A stretch of 64,000 nucleotides of DNA from Mesostigma viride (Eukaryota > Streptophyta > Mesostigmatophyceae > Mesostigmatales > Mesostigmataceae). The position numbers were made by a program, and so were the translations under genes. Of the stretch, positions 1 through 10,755 are shown piece after piece; within the stretch, counting starts at the first letter, position 1; every line of letters begins with the position of its first letter. The notes beneath the pieces were generated by a model, which saw only the letters and a list, made by a program, of their open reading frames with translations, ran no database searches and was not told where the DNA came from. The stretch spans positions 664,570 to 728,569 of the forward strand of contig RPFO01000103.1 in the NCBI GenBank assembly GCA_009746045.1, given 5' to 3'.

Positions 1-250
1 GCGGGGGACACCTGGACGGCGTTTATGACGCGACTCAGGTCGTTCCTGAGTGACAAGAGGACCATAGATGGGTCCCACCTGAAGCAAGAATACCTGGACT
101 ACAAGCCCATCAAGGGGCAACTAGTGGTCCACGCCTTTGAAGACTTCGTCAAGCTAAGGGAGGACGCCATGGCCAAGGGCTTCTTCGTCGCAGATCGGAT
201 GGCCATGGGCGACTTTCTCAAGTCGCTGCAGCTGGATCCGGTCACCATGG
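1..250 (+). CDS. Copia-type Gag, N-terminal part (open at window edge, interrupted)
   Basis: Frame 1 is open from the first base and reads through an internal ATG at 25 to base 250, where a complete LTR element begins. If the inserted element and one copy of the 5-bp duplication (catgg) are ignored, the frame continues directly into 3182-3693, which ends in a zinc-knuckle Gag. This segment is therefore the N-terminal half of the same Gag. Gag packages retroelement RNA into cytoplasmic virus-like particles. The true start lies outside the window. No domain is recognisable in this piece alone; the assignment rests on the restored continuity. Confidence 0.75.
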
Positions 251-826
251 TGTCAAAATGTAAGACAGGTGGCAGGCTTAAAGATCGAATAATGCTTTAC
301 TGATTTTATATATTGACTTTGAGTCGGCGTACAAACGGGTAGCCATGACAATTGCAGGGGCAACATTAAGTGGAAAAACACACTGTCGCAGTATCCGTCG
401 ATCTGGAAATAATCTACGGTATAAGTTAAAGTGCATCCAGCCGCCACACACAAGTGGGTGGCTTACACCAACACTAAAATGATGCGTCAGATCACTAGTA
501 TGCAAGTACAAGGACATTGCGCCTCCAGGGCAGCACTTAGTGAACATAGGGTCGGCGCGTAGCGCGGAGCCAGGCAAATTTTGTCAGACGGCTACAGTAC
601 CACTGGCTACAGTACCACTGGTTACAGTACCACTGGTTACAGTACCACTGGTTACAGTACCACTGGGTACAGTACCACTAGGGTACGGATGTCAGCTAGC
701 TAATATATTTAGCTAACTAATATATTTAGTAGAATGTAGAAGAAAGTAGTCATATAAGTTCCGGTATACCCGAAACTAGCACACTCAATAAAAAAACTGT
801 CAGGCATATTGGGGCATATCCTGACA
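251..826 (-). repeat. 3' LTR of gag-only element
   Basis: Terminal repeat with TG...CA ends, essentially identical to 2601-3176. It contains about six tandem copies of a 15-bp unit (gctacagtaccactg and variants) at about 591-680, repeated in the other LTR at about 2941-3030. It is the 3' LTR because the purine tract lies at its inner edge. Confidence 0.92.
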
Positions 827-927
827 CCCCCCTTGCATACAATGTGCCTGTTCCCCCCTTGCTCAGAGAAACCTATAGCTAGTGAGGGTATAGCCGGGTA
901 CACTCCCATGGCACCCCCCTTACACGG

Positions 928-2286
928 CTATCTGGTTGGAGCTGAGAGGAGACTTGATGACTGTAGCCCCCAGGTGTCCCTGGGAGTGCGCCACAGTGGC
1001 TGTCGCTTGGAGAATGCTGGTGACCCTAGAAAAAACTTGGTTGTGGCTGCTGTTGCTGGTAAAATGCTGGGACCCTGGAAAGACATCCGGTGGCCCCCAG
1101 GTGTCCCTGGGAGTGCGCCACAGGAGAAAAGAACACAGGTTGACTGGTTGATGCTGGTACTGCAGTACTGGTCACTGCTGGCTGCTGGCATGAAGACCTG
1201 CACCTGGCACGTCTGGCAGGGTGGGCGACTAGCCGCTAGCAATGCAGGAGGGCCAGAGGACGGGTTGGGGGGGCTGGCTGCTGTCGCCTGCTGCAGTGCA
1301 GGTTGAAAAGCTCCAGGGCCCACGTCTGGTGCTAGCTGGGCCCAGCTGGCTGCTACCCCTTGTGCCCTGTCCCGGGGGAGCTGGATAAGGCGTTTAGAAG
1401 CAGAAACCGGGGGGAGGTCGTGGGCCTCGTGGGAGGGCGCCGGTGGGGTGTCGGTGGTGTGGTGGGCGGCGGGCCCGCCGGTGTTGCCGCGAGTGTTCCG
1501 TAGGTGAGGATACTTCCACCAGCAGGTGGGCTCCTGATGAGAGGTGCGACCGCAGTGGGTGCAGCTGGGCCGCTGGGTCCCGCCATTGTGACCGCCACGC
1601 CCCCTGCCACGGCCGGTGCCACGGCCACCGCGTCCAGAGTGGGAGGTATGATACACCCCGGTGGCCTCCGCGGAATCTTTGTTACCGTGCACAAGGTCCC
1701 AGGCCTTAAGAAGTGCCGCCTTAGTTTCCTGTAGGGTGATACCGTCCCCAAGGTTCAATTGGGCAAGGGACGGAAGCAACTCCTCGGTCACGCCGGCGAG
1801 CAGATTCTCGGCCAGATCCTCGGGTGCCATTTTGGCGCCGGTGGCAATCAGGTCGTTATATGTTAATTCCCCGTCGGTTATATATTGCCGCATTGTAACG
1901 CCGGGTTCCAGCTTCATTCGATTTAGCTTGCGGCGTAGTGCTCGCCGGTTGCTCATCTGCAGCTTGAGATGCTCATATTCTTCACAGATGCGATGATATG
2001 CCACGCTGCCAGTTTTCTGAGTAACACTGTTTGCCACTTTGAGTGCCGGTCCAACGAGGCACTGACAAAGGGCCGCAAAAAGAATCAGGTCGCGTTCCTC
2101 ATTGACCTCGGTGCCAAGCAGGACAGACAGCATCCCGAATGCTGTCACTACGGCCAGAAAAGGAATCTTGGTGTTATCCCACTTTACTGGGTCGAGGCCG
2201 TCGAACTGTGTAATATTTTTGCAGGCCTGTAGAATGTTGAGATCTTTTGTCGCTTTCGTAGCTGCTGCTGTCGCGGCTGCGGACAT
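928..2286 (-). CDS. Gag polyprotein of gag-only LTR element (UBN2-like, zinc knuckle)
   Basis: A 452-residue frame that fills most of the element. Residues about 15-230 resemble the helical UBN2/retrotransposon Gag region of Copia elements. Then come an RG-rich basic stretch and a CCHC zinc knuckle (CTHCGRTSHQEPTC, CX2CX4HX4C), expected to bind genomic RNA. The C-terminal about 150 residues are low-complexity and proline/serine-rich. A partial duplication inside the coding region places near-identical about 30-bp segments at about 967 and 1094. The ATG at 2286 is the first in frame after the primer-binding site. The frame has no premature stop, so the protein could be made and could use the particle of an autonomous relative. 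Confidence 0.88.
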   Translation of the reverse strand: MSAAATAAATKATKDLNILQACKNITQFDGLDPVKWDNTKIPFLAVVTAFGMLSVLLGTEVNEERDLILFAALCQCLVGPALKVANSVTQKTGSVAYHRICEEYEHLKLQMSNRRALRRKLNRMKLEPGVTMRQYITDGELTYNDLIATGAKMAPEDLAENLLAGVTEELLPSLAQLNLGDGITLQETKAALLKAWDLVHGNKDSAEATGVYHTSHSGRGGRGTGRGRGRGGHNGGTQRPSCTHCGRTSHQEPTCWWKYPHLRNTRGNTGGPAAHHTTDTPPAPSHEAHDLPPVSASKRLIQLPRDRAQGVAASWAQLAPDVGPGAFQPALQQATAASPPNPSSGPPALLAASRPPCQTCQVQVFMPAASSDQYCSTSINQSTCVLFSCGALPGTPGGHRMSFQGPSILPATAATTKFFLGSPAFSKRQPLWRTPRDTWGLQSSSLLSAPTR

Positions 2287-2589
2287 GATTGTCTCGGCAA
2301 GGTTAAAATCTGGTCACAACCGAGTCTCGGCAAGGTGAAAATCTGGAGACAGCCGAGAAAGCCGGAGACGCTCAATCCGTAATGGTAAAGATTAAGACTA
2401 ATATGCGACGATGGTTTAGAACAGCAAATACGAGGTAGAGACGATCGTCTAAATACTGGAGTTCTTGAATTTCGATACAGGGAAGCCCGTCTAGGATATG
2501 CACGACTGGCATAAAGTGCCGACGTCGGATTCAGGGAGTCAATTTGCCCGATAAATCGGACCAGTTTCAGCAATTTAGTAGGCCACCCC

Positions 2590-2600
2590 GCTCGATACCA
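2590..2600 (-). other. Primer-binding site of gag-only LTR element
   Basis: The minus-strand sequence tggtatcgagc lies directly inside the 5' LTR. It resembles the initiator-methionine tRNA 3'-end complement (tggtatcagagc in plants) used by many Copia elements. The match is good for the first seven bases and looser after that. Confidence 0.7.
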
Positions 2601-3176
2601 TGTCAAAATGTAAGACAGGTGGCAGGCTTAAAGATCGAATAATGCTTTACTGATTTTATATATTGACTTTGAGTCGGCGTATAAACGGGTAGCCATGACA
2701 ATTGCAGGGGCAACATTAAGTGGAAAAACACACTGTCGCAGTATCCGTCGATCTGGAAATAATCTACGGTATAAGTTAAAGTGCATCCAGCCGCCACACA
2801 CAAGTGGGTGGCTTACACCAACACTAAAATGATGCGTCAGATCACTAGTATGCAAGTACAAGGACATTGCGCCTCCAGGGCAGCACTTAGTGAACATAGG
2901 GTCGGCGCGTAGCGCGGAGCCAGGCAAATTTTGTCAGACGGCTACAGTACCACTGGCTACAGTACCACTGGTTACAGTACCACTGGTTACAGTACCACTG
3001 GTTACAGTACCACTGGGTACAGTACCACTAGGGTACGGATGTCAGCTAGCTAATATATTTAGCTAACTAATATATTTAGTAGAATGTAGAAGAAAGTAGT
3101 CATATAAGTTCCGGTATACCCGAAACTAGCACACTCAATAAAAAAACTGTCAGGCATATTGGGGCATATCCTGACA
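2601..3176 (-). repeat. 5' LTR of gag-only element
   Basis: A 576-bp partner of 251-826, with the primer-binding site at its inner edge. It carries the same 15-bp tandem motif. Its outer edge is followed by the second catgg target copy. Confidence 0.92.
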
Positions 3177-3693
3177 CATGGATAATGTGACCATCCACAT
3201 GCGACAGGTCCATGGCTGGGCAGCCATGACGGACCAGTTGTATGAGTGTTTCAGCGGCAAGTACGTGGGTGGTAAGCGCCCTCGTCAGAATGATGAAGAG
3301 GCCACTGAACCCACGGTTAAGTCCATGAGGGGATCGGGCCACGGGGGCCCAGCGTCCTCGAGAGGGCCTGAGACCTCTTCAAGGGGTCGAGGAAGGTCCA
3401 GGAGGGGGCGTGACAGAAGGGCTGGACGGGGGACCCCGCCGAAGTCGGGACATCCACAGTCCCAGTTTGACTTCAAGAGGGTGGGTGGTCCTCCCAAGGC
3501 TGGGCCCAGCAGTGGGACCTCACGGGACATCAGTCAGGTGGAATGTTATTTCTGCCAGGGGAAGGGTCACTTCAGGAATGAGTGTCCCTCGTACCTGAGG
3601 CAGGAAGGTCAGAGCAAGCCAGCTCAGGGTGGCAGCAAGGACAAGGCTGGTCCATCCCAGGACAAGGGCAAGGGCAAGGCTGCTGATCATTGA
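3177..3693 (+). CDS. Copia Gag, C-terminal part with zinc knuckle
   Basis: Continuation of the interrupted Gag after the insertion; it is in frame with 1-250 once one target copy is discounted. A charged, RG-rich linker is followed by a CCHC knuckle (CYFCQGKGHFRNEC, CX2CX4HX4C) typical of nucleocapsid. It then ends in a lysine- and glutamine-rich tail and a single TGA (3691-3693). The downstream pol frame is in the same frame with no other stop between, so this TGA is the only barrier between Gag and Pol. Confidence 0.85.
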
Positions 3694-6600
3694 CTTGAGC
3701 CTGCACACATCCCTGAACCCTGGAGGGTGCCCCCAGGGGTGTGTAATGAAGCTGCTAGTGACAGCAGTGAGGGGCAGCCCCATGCTCTAGTGAAAGAGCC
3801 TATTGGACACGATGGGGCAAGCTTGGTTACCACAGAGAGTATGCCAGCTGTAGCTGCAGTGGTTACTCGCCAACGTGCCCGCCATGGCGGTGCTGAGCCT
3901 GAGGTAGGACCTGGTGATGTGGACCCAGGTGGATCTCAGAAGCATTCTGACCGTGCAGGACTGGCACAGGATGGTCAGGATGAGGATAGGGCTGGAGACA
4001 GTCTGACAGGCACGACCCTGGTGCCTCCTGTACATAAGGGATCTGTACATACCTTGAGTGCTAATAATGACAATAAAAGGTTTTCTCTCTTGTATGACAT
4101 TGCCTCAAGGTTGCATACCATGTTTGGCCATGCAGCTCAGTCTTTGCAAGTTGCTAGACGGCTGGGAGGAAGTGAGTTGTACTCCATCTGCCAACAGGTT
4201 GCTCAAGCTTGCAAGTGCAGGCTAGTTGCTAGAAAGCCCAAGCAGTCTCATGCCAGGACTCCTATTTTGCAGCCAGGCCATGTGCAGGTAGATATTCAGA
4301 GAATCAGGGGTTTGAAGCTGCTGGTGGCAGTGGACAGATATACCAAGTACAAGACCCTAGAGATCCTGCCTGACATGGAGAAGCCTACATTGATTGCTGC
4401 TCTGAAGTTGACAAGGAGCAGGTACCCTGGGTTGGAGTTGTTGCAGTGTGACATTCAGTTTGAGTGCTGTGAGAACCTGCCAGAGTTTCCAGAGTTGCTG
4501 ATTACACCCAGGGAGAGCCACGGCCAGCAAGGGGTGGTGGAGAGAGCCATCCAAGAGATCAAGACTGTGCTGCTGGTGGAGAGGATTCCAAGGACGTCAT
4601 CTGCCATTGTGACATCTGCATGGCTACGTTCTGTGGAGGACAGGCTGAACCTGAGGACTCCCATGTTCTTTGGTGACATTGCCATCAATCCTCTTATGCT
4701 GCATACCAGGATGCTGCCAGCTGATGCTGAGCAGGCATGGAAGGAGAAGCTAGAGGCCAAGTTCCTCAAGCTGAGGCAGAAAGACAAGGGCTGGAGTGTC
4801 CTAGAACCTAACGTTGGACAACAGGTTGTTGTGTGGAAGGAACCAAGCTTTCCAGGGAAACGTGGCAGCTGGCATGATGGGGTGGTGACCCGAGTAGAAG
4901 CCGCTGGCCATAAGTGCTGGGTGGCCATTGATGGCTCCCAAGCAGTGCACCGTCTGTCCTGGTCAAAGATCCGTCCCCGGGGAGGTAATCAAGGAGACCT
5001 CTTCCAGGTGCCCGCTGGTGTACAAGGCGGGGGTGACGTGGAGCTTCCTGATCAGGGTGCTACAGCTGTATCGAGCCCTCAGGGTGACCCTGGCCCGGCC
5101 CCTGGGGTACCTTCACATACGGTGGTTGGGCAAGCAGGCGGACAGGCTGCACCTCCGGAACGGCCCGACACCAGGCCTAGGGGTGTGCGTCTATCAGATA
5201 TTGTACAGGCTTTGCAAAGAGCCAAGAAGGAGCCTAAGGTGTCCAAGCTTGTCCAGTTGGATGAACCTGAGGTAGCTGCCATGGAGATAGATACCAATGC
5301 ACAGGTTTCTGTCATGGGACCTCAGCATACAGGAGAACTGCTGGTCGGAGAACCAAGTTGCCCCTGGGTGTCTGATTTCAGTGGTAGGACGCATCTAAGG
5401 GTGTTGGGAGAGGTTACTGCCCCTGTCATGGGTGTGGATGTGACCTTCCTTGTCCTAGAGGACTATGATGGCCCTGTGATTTTGGGTCAGAATTTTCTGG
5501 GCAATCCTGGGATTTCTATCAGAGCTACAGCTCTGAGAAGAGATGGCTGGGGGATGATTCCCCTAGAAAATTTCAGGACAACATTTCCAGTCAGGTGCAG
5601 GGCCAAGCCGGTCAAGGGTGTAAAATGGGATGAAGGGGAGGTGCCCCCAGCGGCCAGTTTGGTGATTCCAGCTGTGTTGCACCCCAGCAGTATTGGCATA
5701 ACTCACAGGAGCCTTGCTGCACACTCTCCTTTGACATATGACCAGCTGGTCCAAGAGATGAGCTCGCCTACTTTGTTTGAGGCTTGGAAGCTCGCCTTCT
5801 CCAAGGCATTGGAGGAGTGGTTGCAGTTTGAGTGTGCTGCACCAACAGACAGACGTCCCCCAGCATCAAGGAAGCTTGCTTTGAGATTTGTGCTGAAGAG
5901 GAAGGTTGTGGATGAGGTATCAGTGCCCCATGTCAGGCCTGTCCTGAATGAGTATCACGGCACGGGGAGTCTGCCAGGAGAGGAGCTATACACGCCAGGG
6001 ATGCTACACGACACATGGAGAATTTTGCTATGTCTCTACGTGGGGTTGCTGAACAGGGGAGCAGCTATGTCATCAGTGCTGCTGGACTTCAAGAGGGCAT
6101 TTTTAAAATCTGATCCAGAAGTGGCCAGGAGGGTGTGGAAGCAGGATGAGCCTTACTGTGTTGAGGTGCCTGCCATCTGGAAGCTGGAGCTGCATCAACA
6201 ATTCCTGGTTATTCTGAAGGGCCTGGAAGGACTCAGGTCGAGCCCAATCATCTGGAGACTCACGCTGCAGGAAGCTCTGATCAGTGAGTGTGGCTTGAGA
6301 GTGTCTTCAGTTGATCCCTGTTTGCTGCTGGCCCAATGGGAGGGTCTGCCAGTGTATGCTAGTTTGCATGGAGATGATCTGCATTTGCTAGCCCCCACGA
6401 CCTGGCTGAAGAAGTTTATTCCTGTCATCAGTGGCAAGTTTTCACTGGGCAAGGAGCTGTGGCAGGAGCCCAACAAGCCTGTAGTGTTCTGTGGAATGCA
6501 GGCTACCCTGTTCAGGAGGGACGGGGAGTGGAGTATCAGGCTTCAGGCTGGAGGAGATTATAAACAGACCATTGTGAAGGCCTTGCCAGAGAAGATCACC

Positions 6601-7284
6601 CAGGCTGCAGGACCTGAGTTGAGAGGCATGTGGGCCTGGTTTGCCAGCATCTGTGGTCCGTCTTTGATGGTCCATAGCAGAATGCCTGATGAGGTGCTTG
6701 AGGATGAGAAGCCTCGAGTCATAGCCCGGTTGGTGGAGAGTACCCCTGATCTGATTTTGTCTGGGATTGACTTTGCCCAGCCTATCACCTTGGAGATCTT
6801 TGTTGACAGTTCCATGGATGCTCGCCAGGTTACCAAGGTCAGGGGGAGATCTGCTGCTCTGTTTGCTTTTTATCAGAGCAGGGCAAGTTTGTTCAGCTGG
6901 TACAGCAGACTGCAGAAGAGGGTCTGTATCAGTTCAGATGTGGCAGAATGCAGGGCCATATGCGAGGGGATCCAGTCCAGCCTGTACATAAAGGAGTTAA
7001 TGCTGGAGCTGGCTTCAGTTACCCCTTGGACCTTGCAGATGGAGACGTTGTTGCTAACAGACAGCATGGGTATGGTCCAGTTTGTTCACAAGCAGCTGGC
7101 CAGGAGCCGGGACCTGGATTATTTGTTGCTGAAGGAGTTGGCCAGTTTGGTTGACTTGAAGCATATCCCTGGCGAGGAGAACCCTGCTGATGCATTGACA
7201 AAGCTGCCACACAAGGCCCCAGCCCAGTACAATGTACTGAGGAAGCTCATGAATGCTGACTGTCAAGTCGGTCTATCTGTCTAA
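3694..7284 (+). CDS. Copia-type Pol polyprotein (IN, protease-like, RT, RNase H)
   Basis: An open frame of about 1,196 codons after the Gag TGA; the first GTG/ATG-like start is near 3727. Numbering from 3727, residues about 121-170 hold an HX4H zinc-binding-like start. Integrase acidic residues sit near 189 (VQVDIQ), 241 (QCDIQFE) and 272 (VVERAIQE). Residues about 515-605 resemble a retropepsin (IDTNAQVSVM, then VILGQNFLG). Reverse transcriptase spans about 700-960, with VLLDFKRAFLKS and the catalytic HGDDLHLL. RNase H spans about 1020-1150, ending HIPGEENPADALTK, the usual Copia C-terminal signature. The frame is intact, so the enzyme set may be functional. The protease-like segment lying between integrase and RT is unusual for Copia. 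Confidence 0.9.
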   Translation, partial: LEPAHIPEPWRVPPGVCNEAASDSSEGQPHALVKEPIGHDGASLVTTESMPAVAAVVTRQRARHGGAEPEVGPGDVDPGGSQKHSDRAGLAQDGQDEDRAGDSLTGTTLVPPVHKGSVHTLSANNDNKRFSLLYDIASRLHTMFGHAAQSLQVARRLGGSELYSICQQVAQACKCRLVARKPKQSHARTPILQPGHVQVDIQRIRGLKLLVAVDRYTKYKTLEILPDMEKPTLIAALKLTRSRYPGLELLQCDIQFECCENLPEFPELLITPRESHGQQGVVERAIQEIKTVLLVERIPRTSSAIVTSAWLRSVEDRLNLRTPMFFGDIAINPLMLHTRMLPADAEQAWKEKLEAKFLKLRQKDKGWSVLEPNVGQQVVVWKEPSFPGKRGSWHDGVVTRVEAAGHKCWVAIDGSQAVHRLSWSKIRPRGGNQGDLFQVPAGVQGGGDVELPDQGATAVSSPQGDPGPAPGVPSHTVVGQAGGQAAPPERPDTRPRGVRLSDIVQALQRAKKEPKVSKLVQLDEPEVAAMEIDTNAQVSVMGPQHTGELLVGEPSCPWVSDFSGRTHLRVLGEVTAPVMGVDVTFLVLEDYDGPVILGQNFLGNPGISIRATALRRDGWGMIPLENFRTTFPVRCRAKPVKGVKWDEGEVPPAASLVIPAVLHPSSIGITHRSLAAHSPLTYDQLVQEMSSPTLFEAWKLAFSKALEEWLQFECAAPTDRRPPASRKLALRFVLKRKVVDEVSVPHVRPVLNEYHGTGSLPGEELYTPGMLHDTWRILLCLYVGLLNRGAAMSSVLLDFKRAFLKSDPEVARRVWKQDEPYCVEVPAIWKLELHQQFLVILKGLEGLRSSPIIWRLTLQEALISECGLRVSSVDPCLLLAQWEGLPVYASLHGDDLHLLAPTTWLKKFIPVISGKFSLGKELWQEPNKPVVFCGMQATLFRRDGEWSIRLQAGGDYKQTIVKALPEKITQAAGPELRGMWAWFASICGPSLMVHSRMPDEVLEDEKPRVIARLVESTPDLILSGIDFAQPITLEIFVDSSMDARQVTKVRGRSAALFAFYQSRASLFSWYSRLQKRVCISSDVAECRAICEGIQSSLYIKELMLELASVTPWTLQMETLLLTDSMGMVQFVHKQLARSRDLDYLLLKELASLVDLKHIPGEENPADALTKLPHKAPAQYNVLRKLMNADCQVGLSV

Positions 7285-8728
7285 AAGCTGAGAGCTGGGT
7301 GCTTAAGTCTCTGGATATCAGGCTGGGAGCTTGATTGTACATAATCCTGAGCACACCTTGAGGGGTGAGACATGTCTCTGGTGTGGGAATGTCTGACATT
7401 GTCTCTGATGGAGAGATGTCTATCTGGGGTTTTCATCTCAGTCTGAGGTTTCCCCAGATCTGTGGTTTGTGGGCGGGGTTCGATTCCCTGGTGCCGTCTT
7501 AAGGCGGAGTTTCACGGACTGGCTGACCCATCCACCATGCTGGTGAGGTGGCGACAGGTCCCCTGATTTTCCACGGTTGGAACGAGTATGGGAGCTTGTG
7601 TTTTGCATGTGCTTCGCGTAGATGTTGTGTCTGGTTCGATAAGGGGCAGCAGACCGGCGCCGACTCCCGTCTGGGGGTCAGCAATGTTTTCTGATGAGCT
7701 GTTGTGGGTGATCTGTGGGGTTTCGCCTAAGGTCCTGAAGGTTGTACATACTTCTCAAGTTCTTAACTGAACACCTATGGGCTGCCACAGTTGGCCAACC
7801 TCTTGTACATGGGTAACACAACGAGCCTCCCGTGAAGGGATAGGGACTCATTGTAATTTGTTTGTGCTCCTGAGCCAGTATGGGTGCTATGTACATATAA
7901 TAAGGAATCCAAGCTGACTGTCATGCCCAGCGGGTTGTGACTTGTAGTCTGGGGAGGATATCCAGTACCCATTGTGTGTGTTTGTATGTAGACTTGTGTG
8001 AGCTGCTACAGCTCAAGAAAAGAAAGGATTGGAGTTAACGCCAAGCGCATTGGCGTGATCCTGATTCGGCATATCTCTGCGATTCCAGCGGCACCGGAAC
8101 GAGTTCATTCCGACAAGTATCAAGAAAGTTATGGCGTTCCGACTTCCCGGTCGCGCGCGAGCGCGAGCCGGCTGTTCTTCTAAGTCGGACGTGAATATTT
8201 GCCGACGACATATGGGGTCGACAGTAATTCCTGGGCTGACAGGAATTAGGTGCTGTACCTACGACGGTATTGGATTAATACGTCGTACGCAGGAAATAGG
8301 AACCTTAACCTGTGGTCTGTTGGTACCGCAGGCTTAGTCCTGGACTTCTAGGTGCAGATGCAATAGTCACTGTGGACTGTGCTCTGTGGTCACTGTGCCT
8401 GTATGGCAGACCTACTGTATAGGAGTGGGCGCTGTACAGGTAGTGAATACTGTACCGGGGGTGTTATTACTGAGCAGGCCTGCTAGGCTGCTCAGGACTA
8501 GCAAGCACAGTGCACAAGTATATAAACAATAGGCCAGTGCCAAATGGGCATCTCTTGCGAGCCCGCCTCACGTGTTGTGCCTTGACTTGGCAAGCGCGTG
8601 TACAAGCCTCAAGTGTGTGAGCGCTGTAAACATTATCCGATTTAAACAAAGCTCCGTTTCCAACCATATCACACATTGCTGCATTGCAACCATATCCTTC
8701 ACATTGCATGTGCTAAGAAAGCTTAACT
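7285..8728 (+). other. Copia 3' untranslated region and probable 3' LTR (boundaries unresolved)
   Basis: No coding frame of note in 1.4 kb downstream of pol. A TATA-like tataaa at about 8521-8526 and several tgtaca motifs suggest that an LTR lies here. The 5' LTR is outside the window, so the 3' LTR cannot be delimited by comparison. The AAC tract that follows could be at or beyond its end. Confidence 0.4.
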
Positions 8729-9419
<691 letters not shown>

Positions 9420-10496
9420 TGTATCCGGCGAACGCGCCCTGTTAGCCTTTCACCTGTCACCTCCACACGTGTGTGTGCCCGGCCCACCTTCAATTCAATT
9501 AGGATTCGCTGATACTCATTTCCCCTCTCACCTCTTTGGTCCATAATTGGCTAACAAGCTTAGGGGGGGGGGATGGTTTTTGATATAGTTGGATACGGAC
9601 CACATGATGCCCGATGGCCGTTTTTAATATAGGTAGTTGGATAAAAAATATACCCATTTCCCCGAAAATGCGCTACAGTCATTCCCGCGTTAAGTTGCGT
9701 TTCTTAAGGTTGCGTTCCCGCGTTAACTGAAGTTGCGGAGCCAGGGGGGGGCCGGGTTACCACCAGAGAAGTGCCAGAAGGACAAAATTCCCGAACCTAC
9801 ACAGTACTGTAAGGTTCGTTGAAACGGCGACAGGGGGGGTGGAAAAAACAAAAATATCAGACACCATGCTGAAATTTTCCAAGAGTTGGCCCTTGGACCC
9901 TACCTACCTAGCACCTAGGCGCTACTGATACCTAGCAAAACCCTGAGGTCCCAAGGGTTATAGGGGTCGACCTAGGGTGCAAAATGATCAGCTCCGCGAG
10001 CTCTACCGTTTGAGCATATTGGAGTACGGGAAAATTCCGGTTTTCTTAAATGGGTCGTTGGCCGGCGCGACGCGATACTGGCACGGCACGGCGCTGGATA
10101 GCCGAAGGCTTGTAGTGGTGGCAGACGGCAGCATACTTCCGTGCCTAGGGGCAGCACCATCTTGCGGGCAACCCCCCCCCCTCTATGGTACCTGCCAAAA
10201 TTTTGACTGCAGATTTGGGTTCAGCTCGCCAAGTGCTATCAGTTCGTCCGTCAAACCGTTTCAAAATTCCGACCATACAGGGAGCTAGCAGAAAATCCAA
10301 GTGTTTTGTTGTAAAAAACCCATATCGGCCCGGCACCCTACCTACCTACCCTTTAAGTTAACGGTTTTTGAGGCTCTGTAACTTCTAACCTAGAGACCCC
10401 CTGGGGTTGCGACCAGTGGCAAACATGCTTGTTTTCGCGAGATCTACTCGAATCCAGCATGATGTAAATTTTCTTGTTTTTTTCCACCCCCCCTGA
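9420..10496. other. Gene-free DNA with repeat fragments
   Basis: No recognisable coding region. The segment around 9481-9560 recurs at about 11155-11320 (attaggattcgctgatactc...). A block at 9829-9870 (caggggggtggaaaaaac...catgctg) recurs inverted at about 10456-10498. This may be part of an old foldback element. Confidence 0.6.
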
Positions 10497-10755
10497 CGGC
10501 GAAGCCAATTTTTTTGGTCAGCGCAGGGTCAGCGTGTGAAGAGTGGACGCAATTGGAGCATATTCATTGGCGTCTACTTAGTACTAGAAGACGGATCTTG
10601 GTGCAAAACTCCTGACTCTGCGGCCAAAAATGGTACGACAAAAAGTTTTGCGCCAAGATCCATCGTCCAGTTAGTAGACACCAATGGAAATGCTCCACTT
10701 GCGTCCCCTGTTCACACGCTGGCAAAAAATATTGGCTTCGCCCTTTCTTCGAGCC
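10497..10755. repeat. Long imperfect inverted repeat (foldback)
   Basis: Arms of about 115 bp (about 10497-10610 and 10642-10755) are reverse complements with scattered mismatches, around a spacer of about 30 bp. Paired landmarks are ggcgaagccaat with attggcttcgcc, cagcgtgtgaa with ttcacacgctg, and ggatcttgg with ccaagatcc. Probably a foldback/MITE remnant. Confidence 0.8.

Larger units (their letters stand above)
251..3176 (-). mobile_element. Gag-only LTR retrotransposon (TR-GAG-like), complete
   Basis: Two 576-bp direct repeats (251-826, 2601-3176) begin TGTC and end GACA. They are flanked by the 5-bp direct duplication catgg (246-250 and 3177-3181). Read on the minus strand, a primer-binding site (tggtatcgagc, 2590-2600) abuts the 5' LTR and a purine tract (caagggggg, 827-835) abuts the 3' LTR. 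The only long internal frame is a Gag; no protease, integrase or reverse transcriptase is present, so the element must be mobilised in trans. The only LTR difference noticed is one C/T change near the start, which suggests a young insertion. It sits inside the gag of a Copia element. Confidence 0.92.
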
